Shown here in pieces: positions 11,350 through 23,489 of a DNA stretch of 64,000 nucleotides. Source of the stretch: Bolinopsis microptera. Taxonomy: Eukaryota; Ctenophora; Tentaculata; Lobata; Bolinopsidae. The DNA lies in the NCBI RefSeq assembly GCF_026151205.1, contig NC_087077.1:2914001-2978000 (forward strand). The letters run 5' to 3'. The position numbers were made by a program, and so were the translations under genes. The notes beneath the pieces were generated by a model. That model ran no database searches. It worked only from the letters and a program-made list of their open reading frames with translations, and was not told where the DNA came from. How positions within the stretch are numbered: the first letter of the stretch is position 1; every line of letters starts with the position of its first letter.

Positions 11350-12152
11350 TCATCGCTATTATAAAATTAAGTCGAGATAATGGTGTCAGTAAAATGGCAA
11401 CCGATATATAATTAGAAATTAGAAACAAAAAGTAAAAAAGTTTGAAAATTAAATTATTCACACAAACTCAATAATCAAACAAAAAATAAAAGGAAGGATT
11501 TCAGGATGAACACTGATTATGGAGACTTCAAAAAGCACAGCTTGCTTTTAGGAAATCTTTCACGAAATAAGTTGTAAGTAAACTTTCTAGTCTCTAGAAT
11601 ATGGAAATATATAAATACCGTCTCGCTTTATATACAGTAAGATGAGTAAAGATTTGAAGTGGAACTTCGAGTTCCGGTCTGCAGAAAGGTATGAAACGTC
11701 ACGACAAATTTTATAAGTTTAGATCTTATCAGATGTTAACATTTTAACGGGAACGTTATTTTAACTTTATAATTATCTGATATTAAAATGTTGTCTCAGA
11801 GAGAATTAACAAAGTTTATCACAAAATAAAGTCGAGATAATGGTGTCAGTAAAGTGGCAACCGATATATAATTAGAAATTAGAAACAAAAAGTCAATAAG
11901 TTTTTAAAATAAATTATTCAAACAAACTCAATAATCAAACAAAAATAAAAGGAAGGATTTCAAGATAAACACTGATTATGGAGACTTCAAAAATCACAGC
12001 TTGCTTTTAGGAAATCTTTCACGAAATAAGTTGTAAATAAACTTTCTAGTCTCTAGAATATGGAAATATATAAATACCGTCTCTCTTTATATACAGTAAG
12101 ATGAGTAAAGATTTGAAGTGGAACTTTGAGTTCCGGTCTGCAGAAAGGGGCG
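11350..12152. repeat. Tandem duplication of a ~330-bp block (two copies plus partial third)
   Basis: The block at about 11354-11690 (starting gtcgagataatggtgtcagt) recurs almost unchanged at about 11826-12152. Part of its end (gatttgaagtggaacttcga) recurs at about 12870-12920. A related fragment (ggtgtcagtaaaatgg, cgtctcgctttatat) is at 36885-36945, so the block derives from a dispersed repeat. Confidence 0.75.
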
Positions 12153-12501
12153 AAACAGTGCAGACAGTATAGTATGGAGACTAATTTTAGCTGATTAAAT
12201 CTAATCAGATTTTTAAACGTTTTACCGGAATTTTATCATAATTTTATAATTGTTTGACATTATAATTTTATTTTAACGGGATTTCGATATGTGACGTACG
12301 ATTTTGGCTACCATTCTGCCAATAGATTAGTTGTTTAGTAATTAGAGTGGAATAGTATACTTTAATTTAGACTCAATTAAGGTGAAATTTTTAACAGTAT
12401 TAAAGTACAGAGTAATTGTTAAATTCTAAAAATGTTGCCTAATTAAACGGGGATCTGGATCATTTCATTAATTATGTATTTATGCAATCACATATACGAA
12501 C

Positions 12502-12788
12502 TAGGCTATCCACTCCGATAATCGTAACCGATAATTATATCCGATAATTCGGCAATAAAAGTTATCTGTTTATCTAGATAAAATATAATTTTATACAGTG
12601 AAATGTTAAAGAAATTTTAGTGAATTTTCAAGGAAATTTTAGTGGTTTTGCTTCTCCCTGTTCCCAAGTAATCCTGGAAACGGGTACCAGTATGTTACTG
12701 TTAACAGGAGTCAGGAATGGCACTCAATTAAATTCTAGAAGTGTTCTGGGGCGATTCACAAGATTTCATACTGATAATGGATAGCCTA
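12502..12788. mobile_element. 287-bp non-autonomous hAT-like element
   Basis: Ends are inverted (taggctatcca at the left, tggatagccta at the right). The element is flanked by a perfect 8-bp direct repeat atacgaac (12494-12501 and 12789-12796), the duplication size typical of hAT. The same octamer occurs once, uninterrupted, at 8301-8308 in the paralogous flank of SLC22 copy 1. Confidence 0.8.
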
Positions 12789-13598
12789 ATACGAACAAAT
12801 GACCTGTTAACGAGTTTGTTTATTACAAGTAGTGTTGTGTAATATTAATACCAGTCAATAATTACGTTAATGAGTAGAGATTTGAAGTGGAACTTCGAGT
12901 TCCGGTCTTCAGAAAGGGATGAAACGGCACAACACACTTTATCAGTTTAGATGTCATCAGATTTTAAAATTTTAACGGGAATGTTATTATAACTTTATAA
13001 TTATTTGATATTAAAATCTTATTTTAACGGGATCTGAGAGAGGTTAACAGAGTGCTAAGGTAACAGATGGGCAAATTGCCAACAGATAAAATGACTTATG
13101 ACACGTCTGGCGAGAATCGAGATCATCAGGAATGTTGAACCTAAAAACAGGCACTGGACAGTCTTTATAGCTGGGATCTTGACCTGACCGAGAGTCGAGA
13201 GAGTCTAATTTATCTTATCGTAGGATGGTTGGTGTCGGACGACTTTAGGGCCAGAACCTGTATCTCTGGTCGGCATGGATGGAGGTAGATAGTTGACAGG
13301 ATGATATTGGTCACGGCGTAGGAATTTGGGTAGAAATCGGCTTAAATTTGGGGCATAATGATGTGTACAATCACTGTACACTGTACATTCGAATAGGTAG
13401 TAATTATGGATGGGAGACTTTATTGTTTGAGTAATTGTGTGTACTCGCCATTATTGGTATTAACTATTAATTAAGCATACTGAGGCATGCACCTATGCAG
13501 CATACTGAGGCATGCACTATGCAGCATACTTACATAACTATGAAGATAATTAGTTTATTTATAGGAGGAAGCGAGATTATTTAGAATAGTTAAACATA

Positions 13599-14440
13599 CC
13601 TTAATTCCCAAAAATTTGGGCGACCAAAAATTTGAGCGGGCCTCTCGCCCAAATTTTTTGCAGACCAAATTAATTGCATAAATCTTTTCCGTCTGCTAAA
13701 TTTTTTGCTAACCAAACTTTTGGCATTTGGCCTGTGGCCCTGAAATCTATAGAAAGATGGATTTTTCTTCATATCCAAGTGAAATAATATTTGAAATTTT
13801 TGTTTTCTAATCTGTCATTCATGGCTTGACCAAGTAAACAGGCTTATATTTTAAATGAATAGAAATAACTGGAATTAGACTTCAAGACCTTTGGTCTGAG
13901 TTTACAGTAGTTCGCTACACACAATTATGTTTCCCCCAAAGCTAAGCGTATGTGCCGCTTAGTTTGATAGATCATGATGTAAACCTTCTAATTTTCTTCC
14001 AAACCTTTCGACCATCTGGTGAGGCGTCATAATGATAATTGTATGTGAGAGGGGTATGATAAGATATGCTGAGTGTAAGTAGACTAAACTATCTGATTGA
14101 GAGACTAAATATCACTATTGTATATCTATCATTTTGTACTGTGCCATCATCACTGTATTTTTTAGTAGTTACTGGGCAGATCGTAAATTTCATAATGTGA
14201 AACAACTCAGACTACCACCTACATGCTTAAAATTGAAAGCAAAATGACTGGAATAATAAGGAATAATAATGAACTAAGGAAAATATCTAACTGAAATTTT
14301 AGTGGAAAATCGTTCATTTTTCGAAGAATTTGTGCCCAAATTTTCGGTCGCCCAAATGAGTTCAAATTTTCTGCCCAAATTTTTCGGGCTCAAATAAATT
14401 GTGCTCAATATAATGGCACACAAATTTTTGGGAACTAAGG
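13599..14440. mobile_element. 842-bp TIR element with TA target duplication
   Basis: Starts ccttaattcccaaaaatttg and ends with the inverted form caaatttttgggaactaagg, flanked by TA on both sides. It has no coding capacity. Flanks (gcgagattatttagaatag to the left, taccaggg to the right) match the contiguous sequence at about 8340-8380 beside SLC22 copy 1, which is the empty site. The interior is rich in repeats of the motif cccaaatttt. Confidence 0.75.
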
Positions 14441-14619
14441 TACCAGGGATTTCTTTCGCTCCAATTTTTCCTGTGATGTGGTGATAAAATAAACAATAAT
14501 ACGCAATTTTTAATTGATAAGTTAAATTGATAAGCTAAAACTACGTCAATATAAGATAAATATACGACAGAAAATATCTAAAATGATCTACTATCTTGAT
14601 CTGTACTAATAATCCCAAA

Positions 14620-15019
<400 letters not shown>

Positions 15020-15269
15020 AAGTGGTTTAATTGATGGTTTTGAACCCCAAATGTGATACTAAAGTATAGATTACTATTGGATACGTGAGGGGCCCATAAT
15101 TAAATGTTCTCTTATGCGGCCGGTTTCAACTGAGCGTGTTCATACTCTTGCACCGTTTTAACTTTTGCACTGTTTATACTTTTGTATTTCAAATGCGATA
15201 ATGAAGTCCCGGCCGTATGCAAGGGTTGCACTATAGTATTCAATATTTACATATCTAATGAATCACTGT

Positions 15270-16877
15270 TCACAACATCTCCTTCTCATCCTGAACCTGC
15301 TGATACTTCTTGTTCCCAGTCAACACCTCCACATCATGCGGTGTCTCCGGAACCCTCCTGTCGGTCGTGTCGGACAGGAAGAACACCGCCACCCCACACA
15401 CGATCGTCATCCCGGCAAACATACCCAGAGGTACCCGTCTGTCCGTGATGTCGTATAGCAGACTGGTATAAGTACCGATGAAGCTGCCCACTCGGGCACA
15501 GCTGGAGCTCAGAGACATGACCATGCCGCGATGGGAGGTCGGTGCCAGCTCGCACGTGTAGATGTAGATGACTGCAAACGCAGCGGAGATAGCAATGCTA
15601 CCCAGGAGGCAGGCCACGAACTCCAGGGTCCACTTATCGTTGATCTGTACGTCAGGCATGGCAAGGAAATTGGACAGAATACCGCAGACGAGGAAGAAGA
15701 GCATCGCCTTCTTTCTCCCCATCACTCTACACGCGGGTATGGTCAGGGAAAAGGCCAGGACTTTACCCAGCGCAGCAAACAGGTAGCTGACATAGAGGTT
15801 ATCTGATATTTTACCCCACCCAAAGGAGAAACCGTAGAACAGGTTAGCCACTACAAACCAGGTTATCATGCACAGCAAGGTCTCCTTCAACATGGTTGGG
15901 TACTTTTTGAAGTCCTTGATCTGCTCCCAGTAGTTCTGCACTCGTGAAGTGTAGGTGAGGTTCACTGTGTCTAGCGAGGTCTCGTTGTTGCAGATACGAG
16001 AGAACGCTTCCAGGGTTCTCTTTGCCTCTTCTTCCCTTCCACGAACTAAAGAAAATCTTGGAGATATGGGATAGATCAGCAGTGGAGCGATCAGGATAAA
16101 GTTGAGGATACCGAGTGTAAGGAAAATGTAGTTCCACACTGGGATGAGATAACTGATCAATACAGTAAGCAAGTAACCCAAAGACCAGCATATAAGGACG
16201 AGGGCGCTGATAGAGGTCCTCAGAGTGGTTGGTGCGAACTCGACAACCCAACAGTACACACCAGTAAAGTTTATAAACTGACCGAACCCTTGAAAGATCC
16301 TGATAGCGAGCATGCCCTCATAAGACGGTATCCAGGTTCCCACTACAGTAGCCGATGCTGCTATGACAGACCCAAATATTGCACCATTCCTTCTTCCAAC
16401 TCTGTCGAATATAGCAGTAGATGACAGCAAGCCTATACATGCTCCAATGAAAAAGAAGCTGGAAGCAACTGATAGTTTAGCTTCTGTATCACAGTAGAAA
16501 CCCCAGTCAATTGAGAAGGATGTCCGCTCACTGGTCCACATGAAATCTGTATCAGCTTTCAAATTGTTGTCACACATGGTATTGTAACTGAAGAAAGTTT
16601 CGGAGGCATTACTTTGGACTTGAAGGTCATTACACTTGTCGGAGACACAAGCCCAATCAGTGTAGGGTATAAAGCCGGTGAAGATGGTGATGTAAGTCTC
16701 CGCGGCGGTCACGTACACACTGCCTACAGCCGAGATGAATACTAACACCAACTTGAGGTTTATGCCTGTGAACATTTTATCAACGGTCTGGTCTATAGTT
16801 AGAGGTTCTACTGTAGCTGCCTTGTCAGTGTCTGGGTCTTCTTTTCCTGCATCGTCGAGTTTCTCCCATGATCCCAT
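15270..16877 (-). CDS. SLC22-type organic cation/anion carrier, copy 2, intact
   Basis: A complete 535-aa single-exon frame, the usual SLC22 length. TM1 (about residues 40-60) is followed by a long extracellular loop with several Cys and an NAS glycosylation site, ending before TM2 with the family-typical TSFSIDWGFYCD. The MFS motif DRVGRRNGAIFG follows TM2; YPISPRFSLVRGREEEA marks the cytoplasmic loop after TM6; ELAPTSHRGMVMS lies in the second half. The C-terminal tail is cytosolic. Such carriers move organic cations, anions or zwitterions across the plasma membrane; the substrate cannot be read from sequence. It is nested in the large C1-THF synthase intron, antisense to it. High identity to copy 1, also in the flanks, marks a recent segmental duplication. 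Confidence 0.92.
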   Translation of the reverse strand: MGSWEKLDDAGKEDPDTDKAATVEPLTIDQTVDKMFTGINLKLVLVFISAVGSVYVTAAETYITIFTGFIPYTDWACVSDKCNDLQVQSNASETFFSYNTMCDNNLKADTDFMWTSERTSFSIDWGFYCDTEAKLSVASSFFFIGACIGLLSSTAIFDRVGRRNGAIFGSVIAASATVVGTWIPSYEGMLAIRIFQGFGQFINFTGVYCWVVEFAPTTLRTSISALVLICWSLGYLLTVLISYLIPVWNYIFLTLGILNFILIAPLLIYPISPRFSLVRGREEEAKRTLEAFSRICNNETSLDTVNLTYTSRVQNYWEQIKDFKKYPTMLKETLLCMITWFVVANLFYGFSFGWGKISDNLYVSYLFAALGKVLAFSLTIPACRVMGRKKAMLFFLVCGILSNFLAMPDVQINDKWTLEFVACLLGSIAISAAFAVIYIYTCELAPTSHRGMVMSLSSSCARVGSFIGTYTSLLYDITDRRVPLGMFAGMTIVCGVAVFFLSDTTDRRVPETPHDVEVLTGNKKYQQVQDEKEML

Positions 16878-16904
16878 TTCTGAAGTGTTTTTTGTTGGCT
16901 TTTT

Positions 16905-17210
16905 CAGTTGCCTTTATTTATTGTTCGGGCTATGATAATTACGTCATTATCAAGAATGTTTGTATAAAAATGTTGACAATTCCAGAAATAGCAATTAAAA
17001 GAGGAGAAATTCTATAATTCGCAAGGAGAACTATTAGTAGTAGTAGTACTCCAGAGTCATTAGGTTATTTTCCAACATAAGATAAATCAGAACAAGCTAC
17101 GAGTGACGACTAACTCAAGAATGGCTATGCTGAAATTGTTATATCAATGGAGCGAACCGATCTTAACAATTAAAACTCGTATTTCAATTGCACAATAATC
17201 AGTTGAAATG
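16905..17210 (-). promoter_or_regulatory. Duplicated 5' flank of SLC22 copy 2
   Basis: Homologous to 10440-10760 upstream of copy 1 (shared ggttattttccaacataag and gcgaaccgatctta). Candidate promoter region by conservation between paralogs only. Confidence 0.45.
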
Positions 17211-18847
17211 GTAAACTTGAAGATGGTATTATCAGTGGCAAAGGGTAGCGTGGAGCACCTAACCTAGACTTAGACAATTTTACAACCAGTTCTTATCGTT
17301 AGGGAGTTGAAAACTAAGCAACTATCACTGTTTAGGTTCAATGAAAATGAAGGGAGACTCTAAGATTAACAGTTAATCTTTGAGTCTGTTAATTTAACTG
17401 TAAAATGTCCATCCATTGCAATTTTTTAATATCATTTCTGCAGCACTAATTCAATTTTTACACTCCTGTGTCTATGCAGGTCCCGTCCATTTATAAATGA
17501 AATCTGATAGGGTTGATCTGATATGATCAAAGCATTGGTTTAATCTGTATCTGTATAACGACGCTTTAAAGATTTTGCAAACCTTTGAGAGATTGGATGA
17601 TAGGGTTTATGAGACACCATATATTCAATATTTTGTAACATGAAAAGTATATGTCTCTAGAGTTTTACTACAGTTGTCATTAAAGTTAAACGAAATCGTC
17701 TGAAAGCTGATTGGGATTCGGTGAAACGTAATTAGGGATTCTCGTACGCCCGAAATCTCATCAGACACTCCAAGATCACAAAACTCACGTGGCCTAACTA
17801 GATCATACAATATCTATCTAAGTTTTATTAGTCCTTACTCTTACAGTGTAGCATGTGCAAATAAATTTACCAGCCGTGTATAGTCTGTTGGGAACTGTCA
17901 TGATTACGGCAATTAATAATTTTGTTTCATAACTGTCAATCGTACTATGTCTTAATCAATCGTACTATGTCTTTAAGTATCAACAGTATCAACAGTAAGC
18001 TTAATTAACAATTAATCTAACACACTGTTACACACTCTTACACACTCTAACAGGTATGTTAAGTTAAGAGTCAAACACGTGTTGTAGCTAGGTTGCTAAA
18101 TTGTGAAAAAAGATATTAATATTTGCCACTGCAGAATAAATCGCAAAACAAGAAAATAGCATTTTATCCAAACTACCACTACCAATAACAAGTAATTCTG
18201 TAAGTAATGTTAAAGGCGAAAGACTTAGTACAGAGTCCAGAATTCGGTCGGAATCCCCGTAGTAACACGCACAATCAAATATCCTGGACTCTCTTAGCAG
18301 ACTAAAGATGTAAATTGTAAACCGGTGACAAAATGTATGTTTTACGTCTTTACACCGCTCGGAAGAGAGGCTGAAGCTACTTGTGACATTTTAGGCAAAC
18401 AGTTGGTAAATAAACAAAACACTGAACTTCACATTATTATGGTATGGCCTCTCCTTTGAGCACCTTTATCATACTGCACAGTTTCAAATTGAACCAATCT
18501 GCACTTCAGTGTGAAATGTCCTAATAAATAGTGCACATAATCTCAGTGTACATATAGCTGCTATACTGCGTACTAAATTGTGTGCATTAGTAAATATGGT
18601 GTACATAGTTAATAATAAATAATAAAAACGTTCATCGTAACCCACAAATCATTTAGATTTTGGAAAGGTAGGATTTACTACTCAATACTGACTAAAAGGG
18701 CAAAATCAGAACTATTCGCCGATATCATTATTAAGAGCTCTCTTCCTATTCAGATATTTTCATAGTCAGTCACTCTCTTCATATTCAGATATCATAGTCT
18801 TGCTCTAATTATTCGTCGCGAGATTACTGTCCCCTCAGGTAGGTAAT
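17211..18847. other. Non-coding stretch
   Basis: AT-rich, with no gene or named repeat that I can support; only short local repeats such as the doubled caatcgtactatgtctt near 17940-17972. Confidence 0.5.
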
Positions 18848-19264
18848 ATCTTATCTTATCTTATCTTATGAGGATTCGTTGCGACGCAACAAGGCCATCG
18901 AATGAGTCGACCACCTTTGTTATTTTACTTCGGCATTACCTGCATTACAATGTAAACCAGCACTTTCAAGGAAGAGCTTTACAAGAATCCGAAGGATCGT
19001 TCCTAAGGCCAGCAACGGTTAAGGCACTATGCCACACTTTCTTCGCCCGAGGCTTCGCTGTGTTGATCAAGCACAGCTCCTCATTTAACCCTCACACCCG
19101 ATTTCTCGAGCATTCGGCTGAGTGAACCGTGGGGCTACATAGACCACTCGGGATCCTTAGCAGAGCGTCAACGACGCTCACCCCACGACTAGGCAGGCAG
19201 TGGGATTCGAACTCGCAATCTTACGATTACAAATCCGATGATCAACCAACTACGCTCCCTGGCC
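18848..19264 (-). mobile_element. tRNA-derived SINE with (ATAAG)n tail
   Basis: On the minus strand the element opens with a tRNA-like head at 19264-19193: A box agcgtagttggttgatca, an anticodon-arm-like gatttgtaatc (loop TTTGTAA, anticodon TGT, so Thr-like) and B box gagttcgaatccc. A body of about 320 bp follows, and it ends in four to five pentamers of the form ataag (plus strand 18848-18869, ttatcttatcttatc). It lies about 10 bp after the stop codon of the receptor gene and in the same orientation, so it is probably in its 3' UTR. I could not find a clear target-site duplication. Confidence 0.75.
19193..19264 (-). tRNA. tRNA-Thr-like head of the SINE (not a functional tRNA gene)
   Basis: A and B boxes and a plausible anticodon arm with TGT are visible, but the acceptor ends do not pair well and the sequence continues into the SINE body. 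It most likely serves as the internal RNA polymerase III promoter of the SINE. Confidence 0.5.
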
Positions 19265-19274
19265 GTTTAATACC

Positions 19275-22200
19275 TCAAGAAGCAAAGATAGTCCTCCTCC
19301 TTTTGCTGGAAACGTGCTCCATAACACCCTCAGCAGATATTTTACAACCAACAGACAGCTCCCTTCCCTCTGATAGTTCGGACTGTTTTCTACTGCCCTG
19401 TACTGACTGTCTCCTACTTGCTGGGGCCTCGTTTTCACAATCGTCCAGTATCGTTGAAACTCTCCTCATAAACCCAATGTTGCTCATCCTCAACAAAATA
19501 GGCGAGCTCTGATCCCTGAAACCTGTGGGAGGGTCGAAACAAGAGTTGGGCTGGAGACGGATCCTGCTGGAGAAGTTGCCGTTGGTGATGAGACAAGATC
19601 TGGGGTTAGGTTGAAGAGAGGGCCGGGAGAGGGAGCAGTATTCTGGAGGTGCGGGGCTAGGAGGGGTGACCAGGTGGGTTGGGGTGAGGGTTCTAGTTAT
19701 CGTGTGTTTCACTGCAACTGAGAGGTATGTCTGGAACCTACTGTTTCTCCTGGGGTTAGGTTCGGGGTTAGTTTAAACTTGCACCAACAGAAACCGGATA
19801 AAAGGTAAAATGAATAAGAAAACTAATTACTAATATTAGTAACTAATTACTAACGCGATGAGTATGACCGGGTTCAGAGCAGAGTTGATAAAGTGACTGA
19901 GGGTGTGGGAGGTGAAGAAGAGAATCTCGTCTGTCCTCAGCGCCGTGTCATCGTGAAGCATGTCACTATAAATCCACTGGTGAATTGTTATTTCATTAGG
20001 GGGATATATATAATATGGTTGTAATATTGTTTAATTGAAATTTAACGTATTTTTCAATGATTTATGGTGTTGTTCAGTCAATTTGAGAGTTGCAGTTCCA
20101 CATCCGATTGGTAGGTGGAACTGGGCAACTGCGTAAATGAACTTCCATGGGAACGTACGGACAGGACTGAAATCGCAGCCTGTATATTTTAACTCCTATA
20201 ATGCAGTTAGATCCGGTCATGTATAAAGTACTTACTACTCTTACACTCTTAGTAGTTAAAATAGGAGTTGTAAACCTTGGCACTATATAGCGGTATGGAC
20301 TGGTGGCGGACTGGCATCAGTATGAAGGAGATAAGAGGAGATAAGAAGAAGCAGATCCTTCACGTATTACGTGACATTTTCCAAGCTCTCTACTTATTAT
20401 ACATGGCTTACATTATATGTACACGATCCTTAAGTCGTCATTATACATTCAAAAGGTTGAATAAGAACCAACCTACTAATTAAGTACACAATTGGTTAAT
20501 TAATTAATTAATATATTAATTAGTTAATCACTTCATGTTCCTACCTCATGACAGTAATAGTGAGCGAGGAAGGCCAGGTTGAAGACAAGGAAGATGACAG
20601 TGATGATAACAATTGTGATCGCACTCTTGTCCCTTTTCCTCAGAGACCTGTATCTCATTAGGGTCGTGCACGTCAGAATACCTATAGAATGTATTCGTGA
20701 GATTTAAGGAATTTTTCCGATTGCATCTGTAAAATATTTGAATTTTTTGGATCTATGCTGGCATCTGAAACTTTGACAGTCAGTCGAATTTTTGTACACT
20801 GGTCTTAGAGCTCGTTCAGATTCATAAAAGTCGGGTTTTGTTCTGGAAATAGCATAGGCTGTAATAATCCTATTAGCCATTCAACGAATTATCAGTATTA
20901 TATCACCAAAATGGCACGTTTCAGAAATATTACTTATTATCAGCTCCTTTCACTCATTGGCCCAGTCTTCTCACATGACCACTAGATGCTTAGTGCTTAC
21001 AAGGTTCCAGCTTACTTTAAGTTTGATATAAGTGCAGATAAAATTTTTTAATTAAAAACTTCGTTTTCTGTCTTGAACCATCCTTGAAACCCCCTGAACC
21101 CTTAGATTTGTAGACTACAGTATGAGAGTTCACATTTAACCAACCCTTGCAGATTTAATTATCTATGCACACTTTCAGAAACACGTTTATAGATTACATG
21201 TTTTTCGGGGTACAGAGTGACTGTGTCCACCGTCGGGAAAAACACTGCCAAGTTTATTCATAATATTACCCCATTCTATAAATTATCTCCATGTCTAATT
21301 CGATAAACCTGACCACACATAAACCGCGCAACTCACCTCCTGCTAATACCGGAACAGTTGGGAGAGCGTAAGGAATGCCGTAGAAGAGAATAGTAGTTAG
21401 CAAGTGGGGGTGAGCTACTGGAACGCAGATAAAATACGGGTTATCACACGAGACCATGTCGATGGAGAAGTAGGCCAGGCTTATAGCGATCAGGCTGCCG
21501 TAGTAGGAGAGGACAGAGGCGAGGATAGCGCTGTACCGGGGCTGGTAGAACACAGCCCTCACCTGGATTGTCTGGGTGATGCACATGGTACAGGTGATGA
21601 AGACGGAGGCTCTACAGCTCACGAAGTAGAGGAAGCTGTAGATTTTGGCAAAGAGAGAGGGCGAGAGTGCTGTGAACGTGTTTTCTAGTCCTTCAACTAG
21701 CTGGGTTTTGATCATGACGTAGCTCACCCCTGATTTAGGAAAGAAATATCAATTAAAATGTTTGCTCAATGATAAAATAAGAGAATGAAGTAGAAGTTCA
21801 TATATTAATGAACAATTTACAGATATCTGATATTCATATACTACGATTAACATAATGTTGACATATATTTGATTAGAGCGGGTTGTCGAAGGAATTTATA
21901 TAAGTATGTAACTTAAAAACCGAAGCCAAAAAGGTTCAACAACTGAAAGATTTGGATTCTGATGGGAAGTGAAGCACAATTTTTTGGCACGTGTCAGAGA
22001 ATCTGCGGTTTAAGCTAATTGAAGCTAATTGGTTAATTGCAGTCTCTTATACATAATATTCTGCACCTCACCACTAGAACTCTACCTGCAGCTGATGCTC
22101 CGACAACAAGGTCTGTAACAGTAAGTAAGAGGTATAGCATCGGGGCTGTGTCCTTCCTTCTCGGTATGTAGTAGCATACCAGGATACTGTTACCTGAGCA

Positions 22201-22633
22201 CGTGATGGTTTTATAGAGTGAAACCCGGAGTTTTACCGGAGTTTTACCGGAGTTTTACCGGAGTTTTACCGGAGTTTTACCGGAGTTTTGGGGATTAACT
22301 AATGACAGTGTTCTGATGAGGGTCAGCTTTCTTAGTTAGGTACTCGAAACATAAACTTGTTATAAAAACCTGCTACTTCAAATCTCCAAATTTCTGCTGT
22401 AGTGATCAAGTTAACTATAGATTAACAAGGAAAATATTTTAAAATGCTGTCGCGAGGACACGAATAAACCTACCGATGATGGCAGTAAAGCAGGCGAGGA
22501 CAGTGAGAAGGGTGAGGGCAGCATACGCCAGGGTCAGGTGGTTAGAGTGGGGCCCACCCCCACCAATGTGGGACCCACCCCCACCAGTGTGGTGGAGGTG
22601 TGTGCTGTTACCGTAGACGTGGTAATCCGACAT
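19275..22633 (-). CDS. Orphan 7TM receptor, six exons, nested in MTHFD1 intron
   Basis: Exons (minus): 22633-22474, 22193-22086, 21729-21337, 20681-20545, 19976-19855, 19749-19275. All borders are AG/GT and all phases fit, giving a protein of 464 aa. TM1 is in exon 1 after a His/Gly-rich extracellular start with an NST glycosylation site. TM2 carries LTVTDLVVG (Leu-x3-Asp, as in class A). TM3-TM5 lie in the 393-nt exon; TM6 follows a basic loop (RYRSLRKRDKSAITIVIIT); TM7 is SHTLSHFINSALNPVILI, with Asn-Pro as in NPxxY but Leu-Ile instead of Tyr. DRY is not recognisable. The tail is Ser/Pro-rich. The ligand is unknown. The plus-strand paralog at 33710-36461 has identical lengths for exons 2-5 (108, 393, 137, 122). 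Confidence 0.88.
22229..22290. repeat. 11-bp tandem repeat (gagttttaccg), about 5-6 units
   Basis: Direct repeats of gagttttaccg within the first intron of the nested receptor gene. Confidence 0.9.
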
Positions 22634-22778
22634 TATAGCTGTGGGGTGTGGGGTATGTTCAGGAGTCAGGACGTTACAGAAGCAATTGATTTAATGTTGT
22701 CCAACTATGTAGTCTAACTTTCCTCGCGTCCTAAGATGGCGTTTCTCTTGTATTGTCTGTTCTATTGTCTCAGATATA

Positions 22779-22912
22779 CAGTAAAACCCCGATTTACCTA
22801 TTTCTTTCCCCCAAATACGGCCTAATATGTATAATATATTGTGAACATAAAGAACCCGATTACCGCGGTTGTTTCCTTTCCCCAAACTCCGCGGTAAATC
22901 GGGGTTTTACTG
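22779..22912. mobile_element. 134-bp MITE, pogo/Tigger-like ends
   Basis: Begins cagtaaaaccccgattta and ends in the inverted form (taaatcggggttttactg), flanked by TA on both sides. Same family as 10859-11011. The interior includes cggcctaatatgtataat, similar to gggttaacatgtataatg in the other copy. Confidence 0.85.
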
Positions 22913-23489
22913 TATATCATATAATATGGTTGTGAAACTGTTTGCAGAGAATTCGAAAAGAGACTGGGTTTAGGAAGGCAACTGAAAACATCGTGCAACG
23001 AAAATGAAATCTTATGAAGTTACCGATAGCGAAATAGCGAAAATAGCGAAAAGAAATGAGTGTTACAAATACTAATAGAGGCCTTCTGTAATCATATAAG
23101 CGAAAATTCGAAACTAACGAGGCGACTGAATATTTCAAGTTCTGGGTGAAAATATCTCGACTATAATAAAGGAACGTGGCCTGTGTTACAATCTATTGGT
23201 CTGGTGAACGTGTCTAGGCTATAATATATTACCACATTTTGCATCATCAATGAAAATTATGTTATGTAGGTAATGTAGCAATGGCGCATACTCTTGGATC
23301 TACCTAGTCAATAACGAATCATCTTTCATCGCCTACAGTCAGTAAGAATTAGCTGTCGATGGTGATCGCTTAACATTTTTGGCCACGTTTTTAATTCCTA
23401 TACCAGTTCACATATATCATCCAGACAAATTCCAGTGTCTTAAAATAGCGGCCAGTTTTAACACGCGTTATTTTAATGTTCAACACGCC

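Noticed and set aside
18868-19125. 85-aa plus-strand frame
   Set aside because: It lies inside the SINE body, antisense to it; no independent coding evidence.
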